A stretch of 63,438 nt of DNA from NCBI GenBank assembly GCA_017464815.1, contig JAFTYI010000026.1, positions 1 to 63,438 of the forward strand, given 5' to 3'. Positions within the stretch are counted from its first letter, which is position 1, and each line of letters begins with the position of its first letter. Origin of the DNA: Bacteroidaceae bacterium. GTDB lineage: Bacteria > Bacteroidota > Bacteroidia > Bacteroidales > Bacteroidaceae. The notes under the pieces were generated by a model. The model saw only the letters and a program-made list of their open reading frames with translations. It ran no database searches and was not told where the DNA came from. Both the position numbers and the translations under genes were made by a program. This document shows, piece by piece, positions 7,457 to 16,073 of this stretch.

Positions 7457-9346
7457 TTAATAGCTTCCCACGTTGTTGCAGAAGAAGTAGAACCACCAGA
7501 AGGTGTCTCCGAAGTTCCGTTTCATGATTTCTGCAATCTGATCCTCCTCCAGTCCTCTTTGCATGTAGGCTTGGACCTGGTTGCTGAATTGCAGGTATCT
7601 GTTCACCACCTTCTTGCGGTCAAAGGGCATGTTGTTGATGTTCACCGACTCCTCGAGTTGTCCGTACAGGTAGGCCGCCTCCTGATAGTGCTGTGGCATC
7701 TCCTTCCCTGCGTGGAGGGTTGCGTATTGGAAGAATCGGGGCCAGAAGAGTTGTATGTTCTTGCTGATGAGGGCATAGTTCAGCGTCACCTCTTGCAAGA
7801 GGGGGCTGTCGACGTTCATCGTGTTCGAGAAGTTGTGGAGCAGATACATCTCACACAATCCGTTGTCGCTGTCGAGGTCCTCGTCCATGTGGGTGTACAG
7901 TTCCTTCACGCTTTTGAACTCGGCAGCCTGGTCAATCTTCTCGGGATGGTGGCAGAATTCCTCCAATCGTTCGGCCTCGTCGCGATGGAACGTCGTCAGT
8001 TTAAGCAGGTTGATGTATTTCTGTGCGGCATTGTATTCGCCACTGAGCAACGAGCATTTGATCAGAATCTTCAGATTGCTCACGTCGAACCCATACTCCA
8101 CACCGTTCTCAATGGCCCATCGGGTGGCAAAGTTGAGCTTCCCGTGCTGGTAGTAGAGCAGCTCGGCGCCCGTGTGGGCCAGGTGTATTTCCAGGCAGTC
8201 GCGTTTGTGGGGCAGCTTGCCGCCATTGTCGTAGTGGAACATCTGATACCCCAACTGCCCCAAGTTCATCAGGGCAATGTTCTTCAGTATCACCATCTGC
8301 CGGGTGGGAGTCTCTTTCCAAGCCCGTGCCTCCAGCAACACCTTCTGCCAGTTGGCCTCTTCGGTGTGGCGATACATGCGCATCTCGGATTGGTAGTTGT
8401 AGTCATCGAAGTTGGCCATCCATGTGGCAAACGCACATCCGGCCAGCACCACTGTGCGCGTAGCGATTGTCAGCACTCCCTTCATCCTGCCTGACCATTT
8501 CTGGCAGAAAGGCAAAGCCAGGCACGAGGCTGCCATCACAATGAAGGGGGCGGTGGTTATCCACGAGACAGCATCCTTGGTCTCGAAGATTGGGAAACCG
8601 TAAATCCAGGCATCCTCCAGCCGCATCTGGTTGTAGTGGTAGTACCACAGCAAGGGGGCTACGCCAATTAAAGCCACGGTGTAGAACAACGGCACGAAGC
8701 GTTGCATGCCCGTCGCTTTCTTTTCGGGCTCTATGGTGTAGATGAGGGCTGTCAGCAGGGAGCCAAACAGGGCATACCATCCCATGATGGGGTAGCCTGC
8801 GGCTATCCATACGGCAATCCACAGGTAGCGCCATGCCCCGCGTAGGTTACGGCCCAGCCACACGCCCAGCATGACAAGCAGCAGTGCCACACTCTCGAAG
8901 AACCAGTATCCGGGAATCTTTATCAGGTAGACCCAGTAACCGAGGTCGATGGTGGAGCACAACAGGGCTGTGACGGGTATCAGGGCCAGGTGGCTCCAGG
9001 CATGGTTGAGGCGGAAAGCCTTCAACGTGACACCGTATGTGGCCAACCAGACCAATATCAACAGGGAGACTCCTAAAGCGGGATAAAAGAAGAACTGTGT
9101 CAGATAGCAACCGATCCAATGGAGAATGCCGGCTGGGGTTGCCATCATTTCATTAAAGAAAACGTGATTGTTTAGGAACAGGGAACGCTCCTGTACGGTG
9201 AACAGATAGTCGTTGTTCATCCCCACCAACATCCAAGCGGCGAATAGGGTAAACAGTACAACCTCCATCCACGGCTTCCATGCAGGGATACCTGTGCGAC
9301 TTTTCTTGTCCGCTACTTGGGAAGCGGGACGGCCTTTCTTCTTCAT
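7457..9346 (-). CDS. DUF6057 family polytopic membrane protein
   Basis: Protein of 629 residues. After a basic N-terminus there are roughly ten hydrophobic segments in residues 27-310, for example FTLFAAWMLVGMN and ALLLVMLGVWLG. A soluble C-terminal half of about 300 residues follows, which looks helical and TPR-like. I recognise it as the Bacteroidota DUF6057 family, whose function is unknown. It precedes the propeller lipoprotein on the same strand, suggesting that the two act together at the cell envelope. Confidence 0.75.
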   Translation of the reverse strand: MKKKGRPASQVADKKSRTGIPAWKPWMEVVLFTLFAAWMLVGMNNDYLFTVQERSLFLNNHVFFNEMMATPAGILHWIGCYLTQFFFYPALGVSLLILVWLATYGVTLKAFRLNHAWSHLALIPVTALLCSTIDLGYWVYLIKIPGYWFFESVALLLVMLGVWLGRNLRGAWRYLWIAVWIAAGYPIMGWYALFGSLLTALIYTIEPEKKATGMQRFVPLFYTVALIGVAPLLWYYHYNQMRLEDAWIYGFPIFETKDAVSWITTAPFIVMAASCLALPFCQKWSGRMKGVLTIATRTVVLAGCAFATWMANFDDYNYQSEMRMYRHTEEANWQKVLLEARAWKETPTRQMVILKNIALMNLGQLGYQMFHYDNGGKLPHKRDCLEIHLAHTGAELLYYQHGKLNFATRWAIENGVEYGFDVSNLKILIKCSLLSGEYNAAQKYINLLKLTTFHRDEAERLEEFCHHPEKIDQAAEFKSVKELYTHMDEDLDSDNGLCEMYLLHNFSNTMNVDSPLLQEVTLNYALISKNIQLFWPRFFQYATLHAGKEMPQHYQEAAYLYGQLEESVNINNMPFDRKKVVNRYLQFSNQVQAYMQRGLEEDQIAEIMKRNFGDTFWWFYFFCNNVGSY

Positions 9347-9379
9347 GGCTGATGGATTTTATGGATTAAATGGCGTTTT

Positions 9380-9458
9380 GTCGTGGGGTGTGTCATAATC
9401 CACTCCTCATCCGTGGATGAAGAATTGTATGATGGCATTTTGACACACCCCCCACGAC
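9380..9458. repeat. Inverted repeat with nested hairpin and T-tract on the plus strand
   Basis: Left arm GTCGTGGGGTGTGTCA (9380-9395) pairs with the right arm at 9441-9458, with two extra C. A small inner hairpin TCATCCGTGGATGA lies between them. GGCGTTTT flanks both sides, and eight T follow the right arm on the plus strand. Both neighbouring genes are on the minus strand, so the T-tract is on the wrong side for terminating aspC. A small insertion-like repeat or bidirectional hairpin is possible. Confidence 0.6.
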
Positions 9459-9473
9459 GGCGTTTTTTTTCTT

Positions 9474-10667
9474 TTACTTCAGCAGAGCCAGCGTCTCCTT
9501 GATGCGCTTCATGGATTCCACAATGTTCTCGTCCGAGGTGGCGTAGCTCATGCGGATGCACTCGGGACTGCCGAAAGCTCCACCACCCACGCAGGCCACG
9601 TGGCCCACCTCAAGCAGGAACATGGCCAGGTCGGCAGCATTTTCAATGGTGCGTCCTTCGTAGCTCTTTCCGAAGTAAGAGTCACACTTGGGGAACAGGT
9701 AGAAAGCGCCCTGGGGCACATTCACCTCAAAGCCCGGAATATCCTTGGCCAACTCCACGATGAGGTTGCGGCGGCGTTCGAAGGCCTGACGCATCTCCTC
9801 CACGGGAGCCTGTGTGCCGGTGTAGGCGGCTTCGGCAGCCTTTTGTGACACCGAGCAGGGGCCGGAGGTGTATTGTCCTTGCAGCTTGTTGCATGCCTTC
9901 ACAATCCATTCCGGTCCAGCGATGAATCCGATGCGCCATCCGGTCATGGCGTATGCTTTTGACACACCGTTCACGATGATGGTGTTCTCCTTCATCTCGG
10001 GGAACTGGGCGATGCTCTCGTGCTTGCCCACGTAGTTGATGTGCTCGTAGATTTCATCGGCAATCACGTACACCTGCGGATGCTTGGCCAACACGGCGGC
10101 CAGGCCGGCCAACTCCTCTTTGCTGTAAACCGAGCCTGTGGGGTTCGATGGCGAGCAAAGGATGAGAGCCTTTGTCTTCGGTGTGATGGCAGCTTCAAGC
10201 TGTGCGGGAGTAATCTTGAAATCCTGTTCAATGCCGGCACGGATGATGACGGGTGTGCCGTCGGCCAGCTTCACCATTTCGGGATAGCTCACCCAATAGG
10301 GGGCGGGCACAATCACTTCATCGCCTTCGCCCACCAACGCCATGATGACGTTGCACACCGATTGCTTGGCACCGTTTGAGCACGAAATCTGTGCAGCGGT
10401 GTAGTCCAGGTTGTTCTCGTTCTTCAGTTTGGCAACGATGGCATTGCGCAGGGCGGGATAGCCCGGCACGGGTGAATAACGCGAAAAGTTCTCGTCCACA
10501 GCCTGCTTGGCTGCTTCCTTGATGTGGTCGGGGGTGTTGAAGTCGGGTTCACCCACGCTCAGGTTGATTACGTCAATGCCTTGAGCCTTCAGCTCGTTGC
10601 TCTTTTGCGACATGGCAAGCGTCTCAGACGGTGAGAGGCGTTGCAAACGGTCGGATAAGTTGTTCAT
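9474..10667 (-). CDS. aspC: Pyridoxal-phosphate aspartate aminotransferase
   Basis: Protein of 397 residues, full length for class I aminotransferases. Visible motifs include SVGEPDFNTPDHI near residue 37, PAPYWVSYPEM, the SPSNPTGSVYS loop, and the Schiff-base lysine in NGVSKAYAMTGWRIGF near residue 240. The C-terminal arginine that binds the substrate alpha-carboxylate is in CIRMSYAT. It converts aspartate and 2-oxoglutarate to oxaloacetate and glutamate in the cytoplasm. It is encoded alone, between the ribBA gene and DUF6057. Confidence 0.9.
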   Translation of the reverse strand: MNNLSDRLQRLSPSETLAMSQKSNELKAQGIDVINLSVGEPDFNTPDHIKEAAKQAVDENFSRYSPVPGYPALRNAIVAKLKNENNLDYTAAQISCSNGAKQSVCNVIMALVGEGDEVIVPAPYWVSYPEMVKLADGTPVIIRAGIEQDFKITPAQLEAAITPKTKALILCSPSNPTGSVYSKEELAGLAAVLAKHPQVYVIADEIYEHINYVGKHESIAQFPEMKENTIIVNGVSKAYAMTGWRIGFIAGPEWIVKACNKLQGQYTSGPCSVSQKAAEAAYTGTQAPVEEMRQAFERRRNLIVELAKDIPGFEVNVPQGAFYLFPKCDSYFGKSYEGRTIENAADLAMFLLEVGHVACVGGGAFGSPECIRMSYATSDENIVESMKRIKETLALLK

Positions 10668-10735
10668 TTAGTTTGTTATTTAATTTTAGTTATTTATTTT
10701 CGTTCGTAACGGTTCAGCAGATGGTTTTCTGCATC

Positions 10736-10819
10736 TTCATAGTCCATGCTTACACTTTCATAGTCCACACGTTGATTTCCATAGTCCATGTGTTGACTTT
10801 CATACTGTAAGTTTGCACT
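10736..10819. repeat. 21-bp tandem array, core CATAGTCCA (4 copies)
   Basis: Four units of exactly 21 bp start at 10736, 10757, 10778 and 10799. The first three share CATAGTCCA, and the fourth is degenerate. Unit ends vary around GTTGACT. The array fills the gap between aspC and ribBA, which are transcribed in the same direction. The same CATAGTC core with the same 21-bp period recurs at 56936. Confidence 0.88.
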
Positions 10820-10852
10820 GTCTTACTCTGCGGCTTTGTCCCTTTTCACTCT

Positions 10853-12070
10853 TTACTCCTCACTGATATGCAGTGTGTGTCCCATCCGGTCCTGCTTGGT
10901 CTTCAGGTAGCGCTCGTTGTACTTGTTGGGCGCCACTTCAATGGGCACAATCTCCTGTATGGACAATCCGTAGGCCTCCAATCCGATGCGTTTCACCGGG
11001 TTGTTGGTGAGCAGGCGCATGTTGCGCACTCCGACGGCACGCAGGATTTCGGCTCCTACGCCGTAGTCGCGTTCGTCGGCCTTGAATCCCAGGCACAGGT
11101 TGGCATCCACGGTGTCCATGCCTTCCTCCTGCAGCTTGTAGGCACGCATCTTGTTCATCAGTCCGATGCCGCGTCCCTCTTGTTGCAGATACACCACTAC
11201 GCCCTTTCCCTCTTGCTCAATCATCTGCATGGCCTTGTGCAATTGGGCGCCACAGTCGCAGCGTGCCGAACCCAGGATGTCACCTGTGGCACATGATGAG
11301 TGTACGCGCACCAGGATGGGCTCGTTGGCCTCCCAAGTTCCTTTGATGAGCGCCATGTGTTCCAGTCCGTTCGATTTCTGGCGGAAGGCAATCAGGCGGA
11401 AGTGTCCGTCGGCAGTGGGCATGTCCACCTCTACGCCTTGTTCCACCATCGACTCTTGTTTCAGGCGGTAGGCAATCAGGTCGCGGATGGCAATGATTTT
11501 GATTCCGAATCGTTTGGCAACCTCCTGCAGTTGGGGCATGCGTGCCATGGTGCCGTCTTCATTCATTATCTCGATGAGGGCGGCAGCGGGTCGCAAACCG
11601 GCCAAGCGTGCCAGGTCGATGGCAGCTTCGGTGTGTCCGGCGCGGCGGAGCACCCCTTTGTCTTGTGCATACAGGGGGCTGATGTGTCCCGGTCGGCCAA
11701 AGGTGGCAGCTGTGGATGCGGGGTCGGCCAAGGCCAAGATGGTGGCAGCACGGTCTTGTGCTGACACGCCTGTGGTGCATCCCTCCAGCTTGTCCACCGT
11801 CACGGTGAACGGTGTGCCCAGGATGGAGGTGTTTTGACTCACCTGATGCGACAATTCCAGTTCCTCGCAACGCGAGATGGGCAGCGGTGCACACAGCACA
11901 CCACGTCCGTTGGTTACCATGAAGTTTACTTTCTCGGGAGTGATTTTCTCGGCTGCCACAATAAAGTCACCTTCATTTTCGCGGTCTTCGTCGTCGACCA
12001 CAATCAGAAACTTTCCTTCGCGGAAGTCTTCAATCGCTTCTTCAATTGTATTTAGCTTGAATGAATCCAT
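10853..12070 (-). CDS. ribBA: Bifunctional DHBP synthase / GTP cyclohydrolase II
   Basis: Protein of 405 residues. The N-terminal RibB domain (about 1-205) carries [13 protein letters not shown] and [16 protein letters not shown], and it makes 3,4-dihydroxy-2-butanone 4-phosphate from ribulose 5-phosphate. The C-terminal RibA domain (about 206-400) carries the zinc-binding [11 protein letters not shown] and the [11 protein letters not shown] loop, and it opens GTP to the pyrimidine precursor of riboflavin. Both are cytoplasmic entry steps of flavin synthesis. I see no FMN riboswitch upstream. lptF/G lies upstream on the same strand, separated by a 9-bp minisatellite. Confidence 0.94.
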   Translation of the reverse strand: MDSFKLNTIEEAIEDFREGKFLIVVDDEDRENEGDFIVAAEKITPEKVNFMVTNGRGVLCAPLPISRCEELELSHQVSQNTSILGTPFTVTVDKLEGCTTGVSAQDRAATILALADPASTAATFGRPGHISPLYAQDKGVLRRAGHTEAAIDLARLAGLRPAAALIEIMNEDGTMARMPQLQEVAKRFGIKIIAIRDLIAYRLKQESMVEQGVEVDMPTADGHFRLIAFRQKSNGLEHMALIKGTWEANEPILVRVHSSCATGDILGSARCDCGAQLHKAMQMIEQEGKGVVVYLQQEGRGIGLMNKMRAYKLQEEGMDTVDANLCLGFKADERDYGVGAEILRAVGVRNMRLLTNNPVKRIGLEAYGLSIQEIVPIEVAPNKYNERYLKTKQDRMGHTLHISEE

Positions 12071-12104
12071 TATATATTTATTGTTTTTTTCAAGTTTTCT
12101 CTAG

Positions 12105-12213
12105 ATGTTCTTTCTGGATTTCCTAGATTCTCTAGATTTTCTAGACTTTCTAGTTCCTCTAGATATTCTAGAATTTCTAGGGTTTCTAGTTCCTCTAATT
12201 TTTCTAGGGCTTC
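12105..12213. repeat. 9-bp minisatellite (TTTCTAGAT-like, about 12 units)
   Basis: CTAG or a one-base variant recurs every 9 bp exactly at 12114, 12123, 12132, 12141, 12150, 12159, 12168, 12177, 12186, 12195, 12204 and 12213. The array lies between lptF/G and ribBA, and its last units overlap the lptF/G stop codon (a CTAG supplies TAG). A nine-base unit keeps frame, so changes in copy number could lengthen or shorten coding sequence. Confidence 0.85.
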
Positions 12214-14123
12214 TGGCTTTGGTTTTCCAGTTGCTGTTCTTTTTTTATTCTATCCATGATGGTGTTGCTGGTGCTTACGATTCTCTTCAAATCTTTGTCC
12301 AGCCGGCGACCGAACATCCAAATGCGTGCATAGAATACAAGTCCGACAGGCACCACCAACCCACACACCACGTTCAGCCATCGGTGGCTTGAAGGACTCT
12401 TGTGGGCACTGACTGACAGGATGGGGTACTCGTTCAGCGCGTTCAGAATTTGCGTGTCGGTGCTGTTGTTCAGCGTCTCCACAATGCTTTCCAACTCATC
12501 GCTGATATGCTGGATAACGGTGTCGTCTTCGTTGCGGGTGAAGATGCGCACGTAGTTGGGCGCACGGTCGAAACGTTCCTTGGCGGCATACTCCTCGCAC
12601 TGTCGGCAAAGAGCCTCCAAGCGGTCGTACACCTGTGGATAGTCGGGGTCTTCAATGATGACCTCTTTCTTGAAGATGTGCCGTTTGCTTCTCAATCCCA
12701 GCAGTTTCATGAAGAAGGCTTTGTAGGCATCCATGTTGAACACCACCGAGTCTCCGTTGGCCTTGTAGGTGAGCCATGCTCCCAAAGGCACCAACACCAT
12801 TGTGCTCACCCACACTCCGAACCACATTTGCAGTTCTCCCTCGCGTGCCATCTTCGAACCGGTGTTTTCGATGATGTAGTAGAAGATAAACAACACCACC
12901 GAGATGATGACCGGCATTCCCAGTCCCCCCTTGCGGATGATGGCTCCTAAGGGGGCACCGATGAAGAAGAAGATGATGCAGGCCAGCGACAGGGTTATCT
13001 TCTCCCACCAGAATTTCTGGTGACGGCGTATGTTCTTGTCGCCATCGCTGGTGATGTAGCTCTTCATCGACAGTTCCGAACTTTGCGTCTGCACGCGGTT
13101 TATGGCATTCTGTATCAGTTGTTCCCGCTTCTTATGGCTTTGCACGTTGAAAAGGCTGTCCATGTTGATACTGCGTGCCCGGGTCTGTTTCAGGCGGGTA
13201 GAGTCTGCACCGGTCAGTTCGACTTTCTTGTACGTAATCTTTCTTGAATCGGTGTAATATCCCCGTCCGATGCTGTCGAAGCGGGCGTTCATGGAGTCGA
13301 TGCTGTGGCCCAGTTCCCTCATACCCTTGGCAGCAGCCTGGTTGCTCAGCGTGCTGGCATCCATTTGGTTGAAGTTGGCGTCGAATTCGATGAGCGAATG
13401 TTTCTCGCGGAACGTCTCTCTGCGATAGGGCACGTTCTTCTGTGCCATGCTCTGTGTCTTCAGGTTCTCGAATTGTTCACCGCTGTAAAGATGCAGATTC
13501 AGATACTTCTTGTCGGCTGTCATTTCCATTCGTCCCGAGTCGGCCACGATGATGTGTGCATTCTCAAATCCGTCGCTGAAGTTGTAGATCATCACATCGT
13601 ACAGCATACCCGTCTCTTTGTTCTTCTTCTGCACGTACAGGTTGTATCCGTCCAGTTCGTGGTAGAAGGCGCCCTCGGGAATGTCCAGCTCGGGCGACTT
13701 TTGTTTCATGGAGAATATCAGGGCATACAGTTCTGTGGTGGCTCGTGGCCCGATGACGTTCTGGAAGTAGAAAGAGAGTCCGCTGATGAAGATGACCACC
13801 ACAATGAGCGGCCGCATCACCTTGATGAGCGGAATGCCGGCAGCCTTCATGGCCAGCAGTTCACACCGTTCTCCGAAGTTTCCGAAGGTAATGAGGGTTG
13901 CCAGCAAGATAGCCAGTGGCAAGCTCATGGGGATAAGCATCAGCGCCGAGTAGAAGAAGAATTGCGCCAATACGGATATTTCCAATCCTTTTCCTACCAG
14001 GTCTTCAATCTTTTGCCACAGGAACTGCATCATGAAGATGAACAGGCACACGAGGAATGTGCCTGCAAACAGTAGCAGGAAGCTCTTGATGACGAACAGA
14101 TATAACTTCTTTATGCGTAACAT
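12204..14123 (-). CDS. LptF/LptG family lipopolysaccharide-export permease
   Basis: Protein of 639 residues of the YjgP/YjgQ family. There are three membrane segments at the N-terminus (residues 8-35, 48-75, 95-120), a large periplasmic beta-jellyroll-like region with an inserted coiled region, and three more segments around residues 380-470 (IIFFFIGAPLGAII, IISVVLFIFYYI). A long charged C-terminal tail follows, as in Bacteroidota members. LptF and LptG with LptB2 extract LPS from the inner membrane. Only one such gene is in this window, so F versus G cannot be assigned. Its stop codon lies inside the 9-bp minisatellite. Confidence 0.9.
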   Translation of the reverse strand: MLRIKKLYLFVIKSFLLLFAGTFLVCLFIFMMQFLWQKIEDLVGKGLEISVLAQFFFYSALMLIPMSLPLAILLATLITFGNFGERCELLAMKAAGIPLIKVMRPLIVVVIFISGLSFYFQNVIGPRATTELYALIFSMKQKSPELDIPEGAFYHELDGYNLYVQKKNKETGMLYDVMIYNFSDGFENAHIIVADSGRMEMTADKKYLNLHLYSGEQFENLKTQSMAQKNVPYRRETFREKHSLIEFDANFNQMDASTLSNQAAAKGMRELGHSIDSMNARFDSIGRGYYTDSRKITYKKVELTGADSTRLKQTRARSINMDSLFNVQSHKKREQLIQNAINRVQTQSSELSMKSYITSDGDKNIRRHQKFWWEKITLSLACIIFFFIGAPLGAIIRKGGLGMPVIISVVLFIFYYIIENTGSKMAREGELQMWFGVWVSTMVLVPLGAWLTYKANGDSVVFNMDAYKAFFMKLLGLRSKRHIFKKEVIIEDPDYPQVYDRLEALCRQCEEYAAKERFDRAPNYVRIFTRNEDDTVIQHISDELESIVETLNNSTDTQILNALNEYPILSVSAHKSPSSHRWLNVVCGLVVPVGLVFYARIWMFGRRLDKDLKRIVSTSNTIMDRIKKEQQLENQSQKP

Positions 14124-14215
14124 TCTCGTTGTTATTGCACGTTTCAGCGTGCAAAAGTACTACAAAAAGGGCAGATGACCATTCTGTTTTTATGGTTTTT
14201 ATAGAAAAACTTCGG

Positions 14216-14602
14216 CTACATGCCACACAAGCGCATCAGTTGGTTCACTTCGGTGTCCCACAGGTCTGTCAAATCTTCCACTTCGTCCTCTTCGGCAAAG
14301 TCGGTAATCAGCAGTGTGTAGTCCCCGGTCAGTTCGTTGTATTCCATCCTCAGCTCGAAATAGCTTTTGGGGTCTTCGTCGTCCAACCAGTGGAAACGTA
14401 TGTGTGAGTTTACGCGGTGGTGTGTCCGTTCTGCTTTTCGGATTTCGTCCTGGCTCCATTCGAAGGTGTAGATGTTTTCGTTTACCGTCACGTTGTCGGC
14501 CATCCACGTTTGCAGGCCGGTGGGTGTTCCTATGGCGTTCCACAAGATGGGACCGGATACGGCGTTGAGGCTGTATTCAAGGTTGATTTTTCTCTTTGTC
14601 AT
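14216..14602 (-). CDS. START-like domain protein
   Basis: Protein of 128 residues, acidic near the C-terminus. The pattern INLEYSLNAVSGPILWNAIG, then TYTFEW-like strands and a final helix (DLWDTEVNQLMRLC), fits the small Bacteroidota START-like (Bet v1-fold) family near AHSA1 proteins. These single-domain proteins have a hydrophobic cavity, but no substrate is known. It is 92 bp upstream of lptF/G on the same strand. Confidence 0.8.
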   Translation of the reverse strand: MTKRKINLEYSLNAVSGPILWNAIGTPTGLQTWMADNVTVNENIYTFEWSQDEIRKAERTHHRVNSHIRFHWLDDEDPKSYFELRMEYNELTGDYTLLITDFAEEDEVEDLTDLWDTEVNQLMRLCGM

Positions 14603-14769
14603 GATTCAATCTGTCGATTTTATGTATACTCTTCTAATACTCTCTTTCATTTACGGCTACAAAATAAATGTTTTTTTCTTATATATAAGGTATATAGCTC
14701 TATCTTTTCACTCATTTTAGTAGATATATTCTCTTTTCGCCTTTTTCTTGAATAAAAATGCGCAAAAAA

Positions 14770-14801
14770 TTTGGCCATTTCAAAAGAAAGGCCTACCTTT
14801 G
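14770..14801 (+). promoter_or_regulatory. Promoter of the tRNA gene
   Basis: TTTG at 14770-14773 and TACCTTTG at 14794-14801, separated by 20 bp, match both halves of the Bacteroidota vegetative promoter. The tRNA begins 19 bp after the -7 element. Confidence 0.8.
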
Positions 14802-14820
14802 CACCCGCAAATCGGAAGAT

Positions 14821-14894
14821 GGCGGGATAGCTCAGCTGGTTAGAGCGCATGATTCATAATCATGAGGTCCCCGGTTCAATCCCGGGTCCCGCTA
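14821..14894 (+). tRNA. tRNA-Met (CAT anticodon)
   Basis: A complete 74-nt cloverleaf: 7-bp acceptor stem (GGCGGGA with TCCCGCT, first pair G-T), D arm with AGCTCAGCTGGTTAGAGC, anticodon stem CATGA/TCATG with loop TTCATAA, and T arm CCCCGGTTCAATCCCGGG. No CCA is encoded. Elongator tRNA-Met is most likely; tRNA-Ile2, which also has CAT before lysidine modification, cannot be excluded. It is not an initiator type because the anticodon stem lacks the three G-C pairs. Confidence 0.95.
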
Positions 14895-14905
14895 CTGAGA
14901 CTGAG

Positions 14906-14939
14906 AAAGAGGGTGTTTCAAAGACTCCCTCTTTTTTTT
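14906..14939 (+). terminator. Terminator of the tRNA transcript
   Basis: AAAGAGGG (14906-14913) pairs with CCCTCTTT across a 13-nt loop, and the right arm continues into a run of T. Confidence 0.85.
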
Positions 14940-14998
14940 GTTGCTGACAGCGCCTCCGGGGTGGGAGTGGAGGGGAGTACGCACAAGGACAAGATGAA

Positions 14999-15038
14999 GG
15001 AAAGCCGCGATTCTCAGAAAGAGAGGTCGCGGCTTTCC
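14999..15038. repeat. Perfect 12-bp inverted repeat
   Basis: GGAAAGCCGCGA (14999-15010) and TCGCGGCTTTCC (15027-15038) pair perfectly around a 16-nt loop. No T tract follows. It lies between the tRNA terminator and the AraC-type gene and may be a second terminator or an RNA structure. Confidence 0.7.
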
Positions 15039-15182
15039 CGATGATGATTGCTGTTATGAAAGATCTTCTTTTTGGGGAGCAAAAATTGCATGATTTTGCA
15101 AACATTCATGCGCTCTTTCTTGCTCATTTGAAATATTTGTTGCAAATTTACACCCGAATTTTCAATATAAGGCCCGTTTTTT

Positions 15183-16073
15183 ATGAAAAAACCTACGGAT
15201 TTCCTAGAAGTGGTGGGGTTGGAGCGGAAAAATCACGCTTTTGAGCCGTATGGCGTCTCTTGCAGTCGTTTTCCGGCTGCTATTATGCCTTGTATGGACC
15301 GTCACAATGAGATTGAAATTGTTTATGCCTTAGGTGGAGGTGTAACCTACTTCATTCAAGACCGCACGGTGGTGGTTCCTCCCCGCTGTATTGCCATCTT
15401 TTGGGGGATGTTTCCCCATCGCATTGTCGAGGTGGGTGGTTTCGATGGCTTCTATCTGTGTACCATCCCGTTGTCGTTGTTTTTGGGAATGGGGCTGTCC
15501 GAGGCGTTTATGAACAAAGTGTTCAAGGGTGAAATCCTGTTTGACGAGGATTCTCAGCGTCATGCCAGTTACGATCTGATGTTGTTGGAAAACTGGCGGG
15601 TCGACCTGGAGGCGGAACAGGCCAACCGGCATGTCGTGTTGTTGGAGATGCAGGCACGGCTCATCCGCATGTCGCAACATGTGTTGCCGGGTACGGTGTT
15701 GGGATTGTCTATGCAGGCGGGAGAAATGGACCTGGTGGAACGCATGACCCTCTACATAGCAGCCAATTGCCACCGTTCCATCAAGGTGGCCGACATCGGT
15801 CGTGCCGTGGGGTTGCACCCCGACTATGCCAACACCCTGTTCAAACGGGCGATAGGCCACACCCTCAGCTACCACCTGATGTTAGAGCGTATCACGCTGG
15901 CTCAGCGTAAGTTGTTGATGACGACCGACACGGTGGTGCATGTCTCCGAAACTTGTGGTTTCAATTCCCTCAGCAGTTTCAACAGTGCTTTTCTGAAATT
16001 CAACAATTGCACGCCGCGTGATTATCGCAAGCTTTTTCACATGAATCCAGATGTAAAAGAATCCAAGATATGA
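15183..16073 (+). CDS. AraC family transcriptional regulator (MelR-like)
   Basis: Protein of 296 residues. The N-terminal half is a cupin-type sensing domain with HNEIEIVYALGGGVTYF and PPRCIAIFWGMFPHRI. The C-terminal AraC DNA-binding domain has two helix-turn-helix units, one around IKVADIGRAVGLHPDYANTL and one around VSETCGFNSLSSFNSAF, ending in the typical CTPRDYRK. It probably binds a sugar-like ligand and controls transport or degradation genes. The stop overlaps the start of the AlkD-like gene by 4 bp. The PL1/receptor genes downstream are possible targets, by inference only. Confidence 0.88.
   Translation: MKKPTDFLEVVGLERKNHAFEPYGVSCSRFPAAIMPCMDRHNEIEIVYALGGGVTYFIQDRTVVVPPRCIAIFWGMFPHRIVEVGGFDGFYLCTIPLSLFLGMGLSEAFMNKVFKGEILFDEDSQRHASYDLMLLENWRVDLEAEQANRHVVLLEMQARLIRMSQHVLPGTVLGLSMQAGEMDLVERMTLYIAANCHRSIKVADIGRAVGLHPDYANTLFKRAIGHTLSYHLMLERITLAQRKLLMTTDTVVHVSETCGFNSLSSFNSAFLKFNNCTPRDYRKLFHMNPDVKESKI

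Noticed and set aside
12105-12392. Plus-strand frame rich in Phe-Leu-Asp repeats
   Set aside because: It is the translation of the 9-bp minisatellite followed by antisense of lptF/G. It has no supporting signals.
14821-14894. Initiator tRNA or tRNA-Ile2
   Set aside because: The anticodon stem lacks the three G-C pairs of initiator tRNA. Ile2 is possible, but the overall sequence is closer to elongator Met; the note is kept in the feature.
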